From assembly GCF_030137545.1 (NCBI RefSeq), contig NZ_JARUVL010000004.1:124001-188000 (forward strand): 64,000 bases of DNA, in the 5' to 3' direction. Of the stretch, positions 16,470 through 26,389 are shown piece by piece; positions within the stretch are counted from its first letter, which is position 1; each line of letters begins with the position of its first letter. The translations under genes were made by a program, and so were the position numbers. The notes beneath the pieces were generated by a model, which searched no databases, was not told the origin of the DNA, and saw only the letters and a program-made list of their open reading frames with translations. The DNA is from Virgibacillus sp. LDC-1 (GTDB taxonomy: Bacteria; Bacillota; Bacilli; Bacillales; Amphibacillaceae).

Positions 16470-19055
16470 ATGGCAAAATATACACCAATGATGGAGCAAT
16501 ATTTAAAAATAAAAGCGGATCATAAGGATGCCTTTTTGTTTTTTCGACTAGGTGATTTTTATGAAATGTTTTTTGATGATGCGATTGAAGCAGCGAGGGA
16601 ATTGGAAATTACGTTAACGAAGCGTGATGCAGGTCAAAAGGAACCAATTCCAATGTGTGGTGTTCCATATCATTCCGCAGCAAATTACATAAAAATGTTA
16701 ATCGAAAAAGGCTATAAGGTGGCCATTTGTGAGCAAGTTGAGGACCCTAAGGAAGCAAAAGGGGTTGTGAAACGAGAAGTTGTTCAATTAATTACTCCAG
16801 GAACAGTAATGGAAAGTAATATGTTGAATGAGCGAGATAATAATTATATTGCTAGTCTTTCCCATTTCAAGGATGGATCTTATGTCGTCGTCTATAATGA
16901 TCTTTCTACTGGTGAGAATAGTATTGCACTAATTAATCAAGGCTGGGAAGCTGTTATTCATGAATTATATAGTCAACCAATTAAAGAAATGGTTATTTCA
17001 TCTAACCTTCCAGAACAAATGCAGCAACAGTTATCAGAACGATTACAAGTAACGCTGTCTTATCAGGATGAAGTGAATTTTAATGCAGAATACCGTAGCT
17101 TATGTGAAAATTTAAATGATGAACGTCTCGTAAAAGGGTTTAGTCGTTTGCTTAATTATGTACAGCATACACAAAAGCGGTCGTTAGATCATTTAAAGCA
17201 GGCTACTATTATAGAATTAAACAATTATTTATCGCTTGATATGTATTCGAAACGTAATCTTGAGTTGACGGAAACAATTTTGCGCAAAGGAAAGCATGGC
17301 AGCCTACTTTGGGTGCTTGACAAAACCGTAACTGCAATGGGATCTCGAACACTTAAAAAGTGGTTGGAGCGGCCTTTATTAAACACTGAACAAATAAATG
17401 AACGCCTTGATATCGTAGAAGGCTTTTTCCAAGGTTTTATTGAGCGGGACTCCCTTCGAGATTCGTTGAAATCTGTGTATGATTTAGAACGGCTTGCAGG
17501 TAGAATTGCTTTTGGAAATGTGAATGCGCGAGATTTAATCCAATTAAAGCAGTCTCTAAAACGAATACCAGATATAAAGCAAATCTTATCCAGTTTTGCA
17601 AATGACAAAATTCATTCGCTTGCAGAAGGACTAACATTTCCGGAGCATCTCGTTTCCTTATTAGAAGAAAGCATTGTGGATGATCCTCCTATATCAATTA
17701 AAGAAGGTGCCATCATTAAAGATGGTTACCATGAAAAGCTAGACCAGTATCGAGACGCCTCTAGGAATGGTAAGAAGTGGATTGCTGCGCTTGAACAAAA
17801 GGAAAAACAGGAAACGAAAATAAAGTCCTTAAAAATTGGTTATAACCGTGTATTTGGGTATTATATTGAAATTACAAAGGCAAACCTGCATCTTCTTCCT
17901 GAAGGGAGATATGAACGAAAACAAACGTTAACAAACGCAGAGCGGTATATTACACCAGAACTCAAAGAAAGAGAACAATTAATTCTAGAAGCGGAAGAAA
18001 AGAGTATTGATTTGGAATATGGATTATTTGTTGATATTCGTGAGCAAATAAAAGCATATATTCCAGAGCTTCAAGTAATAGCAGAGCGAATTAGTAGTAT
18101 AGATGTGCTGCAAGCATTTGCAACCGTAAGTGAAGCCAATAATTACAAGCGCCCACGTTTTGGTGAACAGAGTCTAACAATTAAGCGTGGTCGCCATCCA
18201 GTGATCGAAAAAGTAATGGATGATGGGATGTTTGTCCCGAATGATATTTTACTAGACGATGATAAACAAATTCTATTAATAACCGGACCGAATATGTCTG
18301 GGAAAAGCACGTACATGAGACAATTGGCCTTAACTGCCATAATGGGACAAATTGGGTGCTTTGTGCCATGTGAGGAAGCAGAGCTAATCGTTTTTGATCA
18401 AATTTTTACACGAATTGGAGCTGCAGATGATCTTGTATCTGGTCAAAGCACATTTATGGTAGAAATGCTAGAAGCAAATCACGCATTACAGCATGCAACA
18501 AGTCGTAGTTTAATTTTGTTAGATGAAATTGGACGTGGTACAAGCACTTATGATGGCATGGCTTTAGCACAAGCTATTGTGGAATATATTCATGATCATT
18601 TGCAAGCAAAGACGTTATTTTCAACACATTACCATGAATTAACTGCATTAGAGGAAACGCTAGCTAATTTAAAAAACATTCATGTTCGTGCGGAGGAATA
18701 TGAAGGTAATGTCGTATTTCTACATCAAATTAAGGATGGAGCAGCTGATAAAAGCTATGGCATTCACGTTGCGAAATTGGCGGAGCTTCCAGAACCATTG
18801 ATTTCACGTGCAACGACAATTCTGGAAGAATTAGAGGGTTCTGGTCGAGAAAAGATAGATAAACAGGACGAGCAAGTAGCCTCTGATCAGCTGTCCTTTT
18901 TTGCAGAAGAAGATAATGTTAAGAAACAGGAAAGAGTAACTGCAAAAGATCACTCTGCATTAAAAGAATTAAAAGAAATGAATTTGTTTGATATGACACC
19001 AATGGATGCCATGAATATGTTGTATCAATTACAAAAACAATTAAAATCGAAGTAA
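16470..19055 (+). CDS. mutS: DNA mismatch repair protein MutS
   Basis: An 861-residue MutS1 that recognises mismatches and recruits MutL. The mismatch-contact F-x-E lies in GDFYEMFF (residues ~31-38), Walker A is GPNMSGKST (about 608-616), and Walker B is [12 protein letters not shown]. Near the C-terminus QLSFF matches the beta-clamp binding motif. The ATG at 16470 has GGGGGA seven to eight bases upstream and the family N-terminus [13 protein letters not shown]; an in-frame ATG eight codons earlier is less likely. mutL follows after 39 bases, making a mutSL operon. Confidence 0.97.
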   Translation: MAKYTPMMEQYLKIKADHKDAFLFFRLGDFYEMFFDDAIEAARELEITLTKRDAGQKEPIPMCGVPYHSAANYIKMLIEKGYKVAICEQVEDPKEAKGVVKREVVQLITPGTVMESNMLNERDNNYIASLSHFKDGSYVVVYNDLSTGENSIALINQGWEAVIHELYSQPIKEMVISSNLPEQMQQQLSERLQVTLSYQDEVNFNAEYRSLCENLNDERLVKGFSRLLNYVQHTQKRSLDHLKQATIIELNNYLSLDMYSKRNLELTETILRKGKHGSLLWVLDKTVTAMGSRTLKKWLERPLLNTEQINERLDIVEGFFQGFIERDSLRDSLKSVYDLERLAGRIAFGNVNARDLIQLKQSLKRIPDIKQILSSFANDKIHSLAEGLTFPEHLVSLLEESIVDDPPISIKEGAIIKDGYHEKLDQYRDASRNGKKWIAALEQKEKQETKIKSLKIGYNRVFGYYIEITKANLHLLPEGRYERKQTLTNAERYITPELKEREQLILEAEEKSIDLEYGLFVDIREQIKAYIPELQVIAERISSIDVLQAFATVSEANNYKRPRFGEQSLTIKRGRHPVIEKVMDDGMFVPNDILLDDDKQILLITGPNMSGKSTYMRQLALTAIMGQIGCFVPCEEAELIVFDQIFTRIGAADDLVSGQSTFMVEMLEANHALQHATSRSLILLDEIGRGTSTYDGMALAQAIVEYIHDHLQAKTLFSTHYHELTALEETLANLKNIHVRAEEYEGNVVFLHQIKDGAADKSYGIHVAKLAELPEPLISRATTILEELEGSGREKIDKQDEQVASDQLSFFAEEDNVKKQERVTAKDHSALKELKEMNLFDMTPMDAMNMLYQLQKQLKSK

Positions 19056-19094
19056 CTTTTGAACTAACTTTCCCTATTAGAAAGGAATGTTTGC

Positions 19095-20933
19095 ATGGAA
19101 ATTATTCAGATGCCTGATGCATTAGCAAACAAAATTGCTGCTGGTGAAGTAGTAGAAAGACCTGCTTCTGTCGTTAAAGAGTTGGTTGAGAACAGTATCG
19201 ATGCAAACAGTACATGGATTAAAATCGATTTACAAGAAGCGGGATTACAAGAAATAAAAATAACGGATAATGGGAAGGGAATGGCAGAAGCAGATTGTGA
19301 GCGTGCTTTTTTGCGCCATGCAACGAGTAAAATTCGTAATGAGAACGATTTATTCCATGTTAGAACACTCGGATTTCGAGGAGAGGCATTAGCAAGTATT
19401 GCATCTGTTAGCAGATTAACGATTAAAACATCCAAAGGAGATGCTGCTGGGACCTACCTTGAAATGGAAGGTGGAAAAGTTACAGCGCGGAAACGAAGTG
19501 ATGCAAGACAAGGAACTGAAATAACGGTATCCGACTTGTTTTTCAATACGCCGGCTCGTTTAAAGTATATGAAAACAATTCATACGGAGCTTGGTCATAT
19601 AACGGATTTGTTAAATCGATTAGCACTGTCTCATCCAGAGATTCGTTTTGAAGCTACTCATAATGGAAAGGGCTTATTTAAAACTGCAGGTACAGGAGAT
19701 GTGCTTCAAGTTGTTGGACAAATATATGGAATGGGGATTGCCAAAAAGATGCTTCCAATCGAGCAAGAAACATTGGACTTCTCGATAAAAGGATATGTCG
19801 CAAAACCAGAGGTAACACGTGCCTCACGTTCTTATATTTCTACCATTATTAATGGAAGGTATATTAAAAGCATTCCATTAACACAAGCAATTCTTAGAGC
19901 ATACCATACGTTATTGCCTGTTGGCCGTTATCCGATTGCAGTCATTGCGATTGAAATGGATCCTATCCTTGTCGATGTAAATGTACATCCGACAAAGCTA
20001 GAGGTTCGATTTAGTAAAGAAAAAGAGCTTTTTTCGATTCTAGAAGATTTAATTCAGAAGACGTTTCGTGCAACGATATTAATCCCCGAAATGCGGCAAA
20101 AAGAACGTCGTGAGGACAAGTCGTTTCAACACACATTATCATTTGAACAGCCGATGAACAGAGAAGAAGCGAAGCATGAGCTTCGAGAATCTAATCCTTT
20201 GCGTACGCATTATGATCAAACGAGTCAGGAGCGAAAAGATTCTGAGAAAGTCCCACTGCAAACAGATGATTCGCTTCAAGAGCGAACAGTAGTGGAGACA
20301 GAAAATCTTGAAAGTCCAAGCGCAAGGCCTGAAAGAATAGAGCCTGGGAAACGTGTTCCAATCATGCTACCAATTGGGCAGTTACATGGCACTTATATTT
20401 TAGCGCAAAATGAAGATGGATTTTATATGATTGATCAGCATGCAGCACAAGAACGAATTAAATATGAGTTTTTTAAAGCAAAGCTTGGTCAACCAACAAA
20501 TGAAGTTCAAGAGCTGCTTCTTCCATTAACGTTCGATTTTTCTAAGCAAGAGGCGATTTTCATTGAGCATTATCGAAACGCGCTAGAAAAAGTTGGTTTG
20601 TTTTTTGAGAAGTTCGGGAATCAAACATATATTGTTCGTTCCTGTCCTATTTGGTTTCCAACTGGGTTTGAAGAAGAAATTATCCGAGAGATGCTCGAAC
20701 AAGTGATGCAAGAAGCGCAGATAAATGTAGAGAAAATTCGTGAAGATGCAGCGATTTTAATGTCCTGTAAGCGATCAATTAAAGCAAATCATTATCTAAA
20801 TCATGAGGATATGTCTCGATTATTAGAGGATTTAAGACAAACGACAGATCCATTTACTTGTCCACATGGAAGACCAATTATCATTCATTTTTCAACATAT
20901 GAATTGGAAAAAATGTTTAAACGAGTGATGTAA
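19095..20933 (+). CDS. mutL: DNA mismatch repair protein MutL (endonuclease type)
   Basis: A 612-residue MutL. GHKL ATPase motifs are ELVENSIDA (about 29-37), DNGKGM and [10 protein letters not shown] variable acidic linker (about 330-420) is followed by a C-terminal endonuclease domain with the metal-binding [12 protein letters not shown] (about 445-456) and CPHGRPI near the end. The latter shows it is the nicking type used in bacteria lacking MutH. RBS AAAGGA. It is co-transcribed with mutS. The linker is the least conserved part, as in relatives. Confidence 0.97.
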   Translation: MEIIQMPDALANKIAAGEVVERPASVVKELVENSIDANSTWIKIDLQEAGLQEIKITDNGKGMAEADCERAFLRHATSKIRNENDLFHVRTLGFRGEALASIASVSRLTIKTSKGDAAGTYLEMEGGKVTARKRSDARQGTEITVSDLFFNTPARLKYMKTIHTELGHITDLLNRLALSHPEIRFEATHNGKGLFKTAGTGDVLQVVGQIYGMGIAKKMLPIEQETLDFSIKGYVAKPEVTRASRSYISTIINGRYIKSIPLTQAILRAYHTLLPVGRYPIAVIAIEMDPILVDVNVHPTKLEVRFSKEKELFSILEDLIQKTFRATILIPEMRQKERREDKSFQHTLSFEQPMNREEAKHELRESNPLRTHYDQTSQERKDSEKVPLQTDDSLQERTVVETENLESPSARPERIEPGKRVPIMLPIGQLHGTYILAQNEDGFYMIDQHAAQERIKYEFFKAKLGQPTNEVQELLLPLTFDFSKQEAIFIEHYRNALEKVGLFFEKFGNQTYIVRSCPIWFPTGFEEEIIREMLEQVMQEAQINVEKIREDAAILMSCKRSIKANHYLNHEDMSRLLEDLRQTTDPFTCPHGRPIIIHFSTYELEKMFKRVM

Positions 20934-20946
20934 ACACGTATAAAAC

Positions 20947-20990
20947 ATACACTACATGGTAATGATGAGTCATAAAAATGTGGAGTGTAT
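20947..20990 (+). promoter_or_regulatory. Inverted repeat covering the ribosome-binding site of the Dps-like gene
   Basis: ATACACT-ACAT (20947-20957) is complementary to ATGT-gg-AGTGTAT (20978-20990). The 3' arm includes the GGAGTG that would serve as ribosome-binding site for the gene at 20994, so the hairpin could limit its translation. Confidence 0.4.
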
Positions 20991-20993
20991 TAA

Positions 20994-21440
20994 ATGGATA
21001 ATCAAAGACTTATAAATTTCTTAAATCAGTTGCTAGCAAATCATGCTGTGATGTATGTAAAACTTCATCGGTATCATTGGTTTATTAAAGGGAAAAACTT
21101 TTTTCAGCTACATGCGTTATTTGAAGAGATGTATCAAGTTTTTGCTAGTCAAATGGATGAAACGGCAGAACGTATTTTAATGATTCACGGGAAGCCACTA
21201 GCAACAATGACAAAATATATGAAAGAAGCTACCTTAATTGAAGCAAATGCAGATGATCAGGAAGAAGAGATTATTACACAGCTTATACTTGATTATAAGC
21301 AGCTCATCTCTGAAATAAGCAGTGAAGGCTTAAACTTGGCGAACGAGATGAAAGATGAGCCAACTTCGGATATGCTTATCGGCATGCAAGCTATCTATGA
21401 AAAGTATGTTTGGATGCTAAAAGCGTATCAAGAAAGTTGA
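20994..21440 (+). CDS. Dps/ferritin-like DNA-protection protein
   Basis: A 148-residue ferritin-like protein of the Dps/MrgA family. Ferroxidase-site residues of the family are visible: LHRYHWFIKG (about 24-33) with its His pair, LHALFEEMY (about 38-46), and MDETAERIL (about 54-62) with the acidic ligands. Dps dodecamers oxidise and store iron using H2O2 and can protect DNA. It lies between mutL and miaA, where B. subtilis has no dps gene, so it is an insertion into the conserved block. No PerR-type box (TTATAAT-n-ATTATAA) is seen upstream. RBS GGAG lies within a hairpin. Confidence 0.85.
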   Translation: MDNQRLINFLNQLLANHAVMYVKLHRYHWFIKGKNFFQLHALFEEMYQVFASQMDETAERILMIHGKPLATMTKYMKEATLIEANADDQEEEIITQLILDYKQLISEISSEGLNLANEMKDEPTSDMLIGMQAIYEKYVWMLKAYQES

Positions 21441-21516
21441 TAAAAGGGGCCAAGTCTGTAATTAGAAAGATACTTTTACGGTTAAGGCTTCTAAATGAAA
21501 TACTAGGGGAATAAGA

Positions 21517-22452
21517 ATGAAGAAAAAAGTAATTGCAATTGTTGGTCCTACCGCTGTAGGTAAAACACGTTTAAGTATTGAAATTGCGAAAAGATTCAAT
21601 GGTGAAATTATTAGTGGAGATTCCATGCAAGTTTATCAAAAGATGGATATCGGTACAGCAAAAATAAAACCGGAAGAACGTGAAGGAATTCCGCATTATA
21701 TGATTGATACACTTGCTCCAGATGCATCCTTTTCAGTAGCAGATTTTCAGCAACATGTACAAACGCTTATCGATTATATTACTGCAAAAGGAAAGCTCCC
21801 CATCATTGCTGGGGGAAGTGGACTTTATATTCAAGCAGCTCTTTTTCAATATAATTTTTCACCACAGAAGCGAAATGAGGAAGTTACGAACCGACTGGAG
21901 CAGGAGTTGGAAGACAAGGGTATTGACACCTTGTATGAAAGACTAAATAAGATTGATCCGCAGCAAGCTGAAAAAATTCATCCAAACAATCATCGACGTG
22001 TTATTCGTGCGTTGGAGCTATATGAAACAACAGGAACGACAATGTCGAGCCATATGGAAGAACAGCGGTCAGAGTCACCCTATGATTTCAAATTAATTGG
22101 TTTGGAAATGGAACGTCCTCTTCTATATGAACGTATTAATCAACGCGTTGATATGATGATGAATCAAGGACTTGTTCATGAGGTGAAATCACTCTATGAT
22201 GGAGGGCTAGCTTCTTCTCAATCCATGCAAGGAATTGGCTATAAAGAGCTTGTTGCATATTTTAATCAGGAATACAGCTTAGTTGAAGCAATCGATTTAA
22301 TTAAGCGAAATTCGCGTCGCTATGCAAAGCGCCAATATACATGGTTTAAAAATAAAATGGATGTGGATTGGTATCAAGTCGAACCTGAATCAATTGATGA
22401 AAAATTTCGAATGATTTTAGAGGATCTAGCAGGATTCTTAAAAGATAAGTAG
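21517..22452 (+). CDS. miaA: tRNA dimethylallyltransferase MiaA
   Basis: A 311-residue enzyme that transfers dimethylallyl to A37 of tRNAs reading UNN codons, giving i6A, the substrate of MiaB. P-loop GPTAVGKT is at 10-17; SGDSMQVYQKMDIGTAK (about 33-49) and the GGSGLYIQA loop (about 102-110) are family signatures. RBS AGGGGA. It is followed after 37 bases by hfq, the classical miaA-hfq pair. Confidence 0.96.
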   Translation: MKKKVIAIVGPTAVGKTRLSIEIAKRFNGEIISGDSMQVYQKMDIGTAKIKPEEREGIPHYMIDTLAPDASFSVADFQQHVQTLIDYITAKGKLPIIAGGSGLYIQAALFQYNFSPQKRNEEVTNRLEQELEDKGIDTLYERLNKIDPQQAEKIHPNNHRRVIRALELYETTGTTMSSHMEEQRSESPYDFKLIGLEMERPLLYERINQRVDMMMNQGLVHEVKSLYDGGLASSQSMQGIGYKELVAYFNQEYSLVEAIDLIKRNSRRYAKRQYTWFKNKMDVDWYQVEPESIDEKFRMILEDLAGFLKDK

Positions 22453-22489
22453 AATAAGTTAGTATAGACAGAAAAGAGGAGGAAGTACA

Positions 22490-22714
22490 ATGGCACAGGG
22501 TGTAAACATTCAAGATCATTATTTAAATCAATTAAGAAAAGATCACATCTCGGTTACTGTTTTTTTAACGAACGGATTTCAATTGAGAGGAATTGTAAAA
22601 GCCTTTGATAATTTCACTGTTCTGTTGGAAACAGAAGGAAAGCAACAATTGATTTTTAAACATGCAATATCAACCTTTGCCCCGGTAAAAAATGTCGCTT
22701 TAGACAAGGAATAA
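22490..22714 (+). CDS. hfq: RNA chaperone Hfq
   Basis: A 74-residue Hfq. Sm1 motif ([20 protein letters not shown]) and Sm2 motif (FKHAISTF) are complete, with the distal/proximal face residues expected of the Gram-positive form. It forms hexameric rings that bind A-rich and U-rich RNA; its role in Bacillaceae is milder than in enterics. AGAGGAGG lies eight bases before the ATG. A strong terminator follows. Confidence 0.97.
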   Translation: MAQGVNIQDHYLNQLRKDHISVTVFLTNGFQLRGIVKAFDNFTVLLETEGKQQLIFKHAISTFAPVKNVALDKE

Positions 22715-22724
22715 ATAGAATGTT

Positions 22725-22766
22725 AAATTTGCCTCACTGCAGTGTTTGCAGGAGGCAAATTTTTAT
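22725..22766 (+). terminator. Intrinsic terminator after hfq
   Basis: AAATTTGCCTC pairs with GAGGCAAATTT, followed by TTATTC. The T-run is partly within the stem. Confidence 0.82.
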
Positions 22767-22845
22767 TCGTATATAGATTAATATAGGCATTTGTCACAAC
22801 TTATTTTCCTCCTACGTATACTAAAGCAACGAAGGAGTGAATGTG

Positions 22846-23769
22846 GTGGAAACACAAAAATTTCAAAATAAAAATGGGCAAATAAATATTGTATTAGGGA
22901 ATAAAAAAGGTGTAAAATTACAAAGTAACCGTCACTTGCACTATGAAACGAATGGACCATTTATGCATATTGACGATGCTTTTCGCTCATTTGTTGGCCT
23001 GCAGTCACTTAAACAAAAGGTAAAAGAAATCTATGCGAGTATCATGATAAATGAGAAACGTGAGCAGCTTGGATTAACGAGTAATAAACAGGTGCTACAT
23101 ATGCTGTTTAGGGGGAATCCAGGCACAGGAAAAACAACCGTTGCTCGCAAGCTCGCAAAGATATATTATGATATGAACGTGTTATCGAAAGGTCATTTTG
23201 TGGAAGCAGAGCGGGCTGATTTAGTTGGCGAATATATTGGCCAGACTGCGCAAAAAACGCGGAGTATGATACAAAAAGCGTATGGTGGAATTTTGTTTAT
23301 TGATGAAGCTTATTCACTTGCTCGTGGTGGTGAAAAAGATTTTGGGAAAGAAGCAATTGATACGCTTGTGAAACATATGGAGGATCACCATAACGATTTT
23401 GTATTAATTTTAGCAGGATATCCTTATGAAATGAATCGTTTTCTTGAGTTAAACCCAGGCTTAAAGTCGCGATTTCCATTTATATTAGATTTTCATGACT
23501 ATGATGTTGATCAATTGATGGAGATTGCCCGTAAAATGATATCAGAGCGAGAGTATAAATTAACAAAAGAAGCGGAATGGAAGTTGCGAGCTTACTTATA
23601 CAAAAAGCAACAAGAAAGGGAACGTAATTTCTCCAATGCGCGCTGCGTTCGAAATATTATTGAGCATTCTATTCGCCGACATGCGGTTCGATTGATGTAT
23701 AAGGACAATGTGTTACTGGATGATTTAATAGAGCTATCTGAAAAAGATCTATCCTTAGAGGACCATTGA
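22846..23769 (+). CDS. spoVK: Stage V sporulation protein K (AAA+ ATPase)
   Basis: About 307 residues, CbbX/SpoVK type AAA+ ATPase needed in spore maturation. Walker A GNPGTGKT is at about residues 92-99, Walker B GILFIDEAYSL at about 150-160, and an Arg-finger region is in the C-terminal third (PGLKSRFPF). Starts at GTG codons 22837, 22843 and 22846 are in frame. GAAGGAG ends at 22837, so 22846 has the best spacing (eight bases), with 22843 as an alternative. It lies between hfq and hflX as in B. subtilis. A sporulation promoter is expected in the gap after the hfq terminator, but none is clear. Confidence 0.92.
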   Translation: METQKFQNKNGQINIVLGNKKGVKLQSNRHLHYETNGPFMHIDDAFRSFVGLQSLKQKVKEIYASIMINEKREQLGLTSNKQVLHMLFRGNPGTGKTTVARKLAKIYYDMNVLSKGHFVEAERADLVGEYIGQTAQKTRSMIQKAYGGILFIDEAYSLARGGEKDFGKEAIDTLVKHMEDHHNDFVLILAGYPYEMNRFLELNPGLKSRFPFILDFHDYDVDQLMEIARKMISEREYKLTKEAEWKLRAYLYKKQQERERNFSNARCVRNIIEHSIRRHAVRLMYKDNVLLDDLIELSEKDLSLEDH

Positions 23770-23776
23770 TGAAATT

Positions 23777-23805
23777 TTGTGATGCTGGCATTTTTTTGCT
23801 ATGAT
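23777..23805 (+). promoter_or_regulatory. Candidate sigma-A promoter for hflX
   Basis: TTGTGA at 23777-23782, 17-base spacer and TATGAT at 23800-23805, 49 bases before the hflX start. Confidence 0.5.
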
Positions 23806-23854
23806 GAAAACATGTAAAAATTACTTTTATTATATGTAAAGAGAGGTCAATTAC

Positions 23855-25093
23855 ATGACTCTAGAACAAGTGATCATCATCGCAGTGAAAAAGCCAGAAC
23901 AAACTGAGGAAGGATTTCACTCCTCCTTAGAAGAGCTTATTTCTTTGACAAAGACAGCCGGTGGGATGGTTATGCAAGTGATTACACAAAATCGCACAAG
24001 AATCCATCCCGCTTTTTATATGGGTGAGGGAAAGGTAGCAGAAATAAAAGAGCAGATGGAAGCGTTAGATATTGATTTAGTTATTGCCAATGATGAGCTT
24101 TCACCAGGACAGCTTCGAAATCTAGGTGAACAGCTCGGTGTTCGCATTATTGACCGAAGCCAACTGATATTGGATATATTCGCACAACGAGCGCAGACGA
24201 AAGAAGGAAAGCTTCAAGTAGAACTAGCTCAGCTACAATATATGCTACCACGGCTTCATGGTCAAGGTGCTCAGTTATCACGTTTAGGTGGAGGAATTGG
24301 GACAAGAGGCCCTGGTGAAACAAAGCTAGAAACAGATCAACGTCATATTCGTCGAAGAATTCATGATATCAAAAGACGATTGGCTCTCGTCGTTCAACAG
24401 CGTGAACAATATCGAAAAAGAAGAAAAACGAACGATGTGTTTCAAATTGCTATTGTTGGATACACAAACGCAGGCAAGTCTACGATGTTTAATCGGCTGA
24501 CGAATAGTGATTCATTAGAAGAGGACAAGTTGTTTGCAACATTAGATCCCTTAACGAGAAAAATCACATTCCCATCGGGATTTTCAGCGTTAATTACGGA
24601 TACGGTTGGATTTTTACAAGAGCTGCCAACAACGTTAATCGCATCCTTTCGGTCAACATTAGAGGAAGTGGCGGAAGCAGACTTTATACTTCATGTTGTT
24701 GATGGGTCACATCCCGATAAGGAGCAGCACCAACAAACAGTGTTAAAACTGTTAGAAGATCTACAAGCTACCTCTATACCAATGCTCACTGTTTATAATA
24801 AAAAGGATCAGCTTACAGATGAGATGATTCCGATGAACCATCCATATGTTATGATGAGTGCGTTGGATGAAAGCGATATTGAAAAACTAGTTTTAGCAAT
24901 TGAGCAACAGTTAAAGGTTATATGGGATAATTATATTATTGAATTAGAGCCAAATGAGGCAGATTTATTACATCGACTAGGTAAAGAAACAATGATAGAG
25001 AAGAAATATTATGATGAACTGTCGAATAAATATCATGTTAGTGGCTTTATTAGAACAGATCATCCATTGCAACGGATTTTAAAGGAGAAATAA
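23855..25093 (+). CDS. hflX: Ribosome-associated GTPase HflX (YnbA)
   Basis: A 412-residue HflX GTPase that splits stalled or stressed 70S ribosomes. N-terminal HflX domain with GGGIGTRGPGETKLE (about 145-159), a basic helical linker, then the G domain: G1 GYTNAGKST (about 206-214), G3 DTVGFLQELP (about 249-258) and the G4-like YNKKDQ (about 314). AGAGAGG lies upstream of the ATG. It is followed by ynbB after six bases; both are likely co-transcribed. Confidence 0.95.
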   Translation: MTLEQVIIIAVKKPEQTEEGFHSSLEELISLTKTAGGMVMQVITQNRTRIHPAFYMGEGKVAEIKEQMEALDIDLVIANDELSPGQLRNLGEQLGVRIIDRSQLILDIFAQRAQTKEGKLQVELAQLQYMLPRLHGQGAQLSRLGGGIGTRGPGETKLETDQRHIRRRIHDIKRRLALVVQQREQYRKRRKTNDVFQIAIVGYTNAGKSTMFNRLTNSDSLEEDKLFATLDPLTRKITFPSGFSALITDTVGFLQELPTTLIASFRSTLEEVAEADFILHVVDGSHPDKEQHQQTVLKLLEDLQATSIPMLTVYNKKDQLTDEMIPMNHPYVMMSALDESDIEKLVLAIEQQLKVIWDNYIIELEPNEADLLHRLGKETMIEKKYYDELSNKYHVSGFIRTDHPLQRILKEK

Positions 25094-25099
25094 ACGACA

Positions 25100-26356
25100 A
25101 TGATGAAAGATTTAATTCAACAAGCCGAAAAAGACTGCAGCAGTATTCATCAACATATTAATACGATTGTTGAAAATAACCAAAGACGAGTTCTAGAGGC
25201 GTTTAAAAACCATCGTGTAAGTGATACGCATTTTAACTCTACTACTGGATATGGCTATGATGATCTGGGGAGAGATACGTTAGAAGCAGTGTATGCACAA
25301 GTATTCGGCGGTGAAGCGGCATTAGTTAGACCACAGCTTATTTCTGGTACACACGCGATATCAACCGTTTTATTCGGTTTACTTCGCCCAGAGGATGAGC
25401 TGATTTACATAACGGGAAAGCCATACGATACATTATCAGGCGTCATTGGTATGGATGCAAATCCATATCCCGGTTCATTAAAAGACTATCAAGTGACTTA
25501 CAAGCAAGTGGATCTGTTAGCGAATGGAGCAATAGATTATCGTGGTGTGAAGGAATCGATTTCTTCACGGACGAAGGTTATTGGTATTCAACGTTCAAAG
25601 GGCTATGATAATCGACCATCCTTTACAATTGCTGAAATAGAAGCAATGGTTTCTTTTGTTAAAACAATCAATCCGAACATCATTATTTTTGTGGATAATT
25701 GTTATGGTGAATTTGTTGAGGAAAAAGAGCCGTTACATGTTGGTGCGGATATTATCGCTGGATCACTTATTAAAAATCCAGGTGGTGGAATTGTACGAGC
25801 TGGTGGATATATTGTTGGAAATGATGCGCTTGTAGAACAATGTGCGCATCGTTTATCAGCTCCTGGTTTAGGCAAGGAGATGGGAGCTACGTTTCATTTG
25901 CTACAAGAGATGTTCCAAGGCTTCTTTTTAGCTCCTTTAATCGTTGGTGAAGCATTAAAGGGAGCTGTATTTACGGCTCGTTTTTTGGAGCTGCTTGGAT
26001 TAGAAACGTCTCCATCCTATACGGCTAAACGAACAGATTTAATTCAATCTGTTAATTTTGAGAATAGCGAGCAAATGATTACTTTTTGTCAGGCAATTCA
26101 ACACAACTCACCTGTTAACTCTTATGTAACACCATATCCAAGTGAGATGCCTGGATACGAGGATGAGGTTATTATGGCTGCTGGAACCTTTATTCAAGGA
26201 GCAAGTATTGAACTGTCAGCAGACGGACCAATCCGTGAACCGTATACAGCCTTTGTTCAAGGAGGGTTAACGTATGCACATGTAAAGATTGCAATCGAAA
26301 ATTCGGTTCAATCAATGATCGACAAAGGTTTTTTAAATTTGAAAAAGGGTAGTTAA
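25100..26356 (+). CDS. ynbB: PLP-dependent protein YnbB (EF-P modification-linked; 'aluminium resistance' family)
   Basis: A 418-residue protein of the fold-type I PLP enzyme superfamily, annotated variously as methionine gamma-lyase-like or aluminium-resistance protein. The Schiff-base lysine is probably in SLIKNPGGG (about residue 226), preceded by an aspartate motif (IFVDNCYGEF, about 195-204). In B. subtilis ynbB was identified genetically as needed for full EF-P modification, the pathway that YmfI in this window completes. The reaction is not established. It lies six bases after hflX and 33 bases before glnA, so transcription through to glnA is likely. Confidence 0.88.
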   Translation: MMKDLIQQAEKDCSSIHQHINTIVENNQRRVLEAFKNHRVSDTHFNSTTGYGYDDLGRDTLEAVYAQVFGGEAALVRPQLISGTHAISTVLFGLLRPEDELIYITGKPYDTLSGVIGMDANPYPGSLKDYQVTYKQVDLLANGAIDYRGVKESISSRTKVIGIQRSKGYDNRPSFTIAEIEAMVSFVKTINPNIIIFVDNCYGEFVEEKEPLHVGADIIAGSLIKNPGGGIVRAGGYIVGNDALVEQCAHRLSAPGLGKEMGATFHLLQEMFQGFFLAPLIVGEALKGAVFTARFLELLGLETSPSYTAKRTDLIQSVNFENSEQMITFCQAIQHNSPVNSYVTPYPSEMPGYEDEVIMAAGTFIQGASIELSADGPIREPYTAFVQGGLTYAHVKIAIENSVQSMIDKGFLNLKKGS

Positions 26357-26389
26357 AAAATAGGAATTATTTTTAGGAGGATTAATGAA

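Noticed and set aside
20934-20993. PerR or sigma-B control site before the Dps-like gene
   Set aside because: No TTATAATNATTATAA and no GTTTAA/GGGWAW pair could be found.
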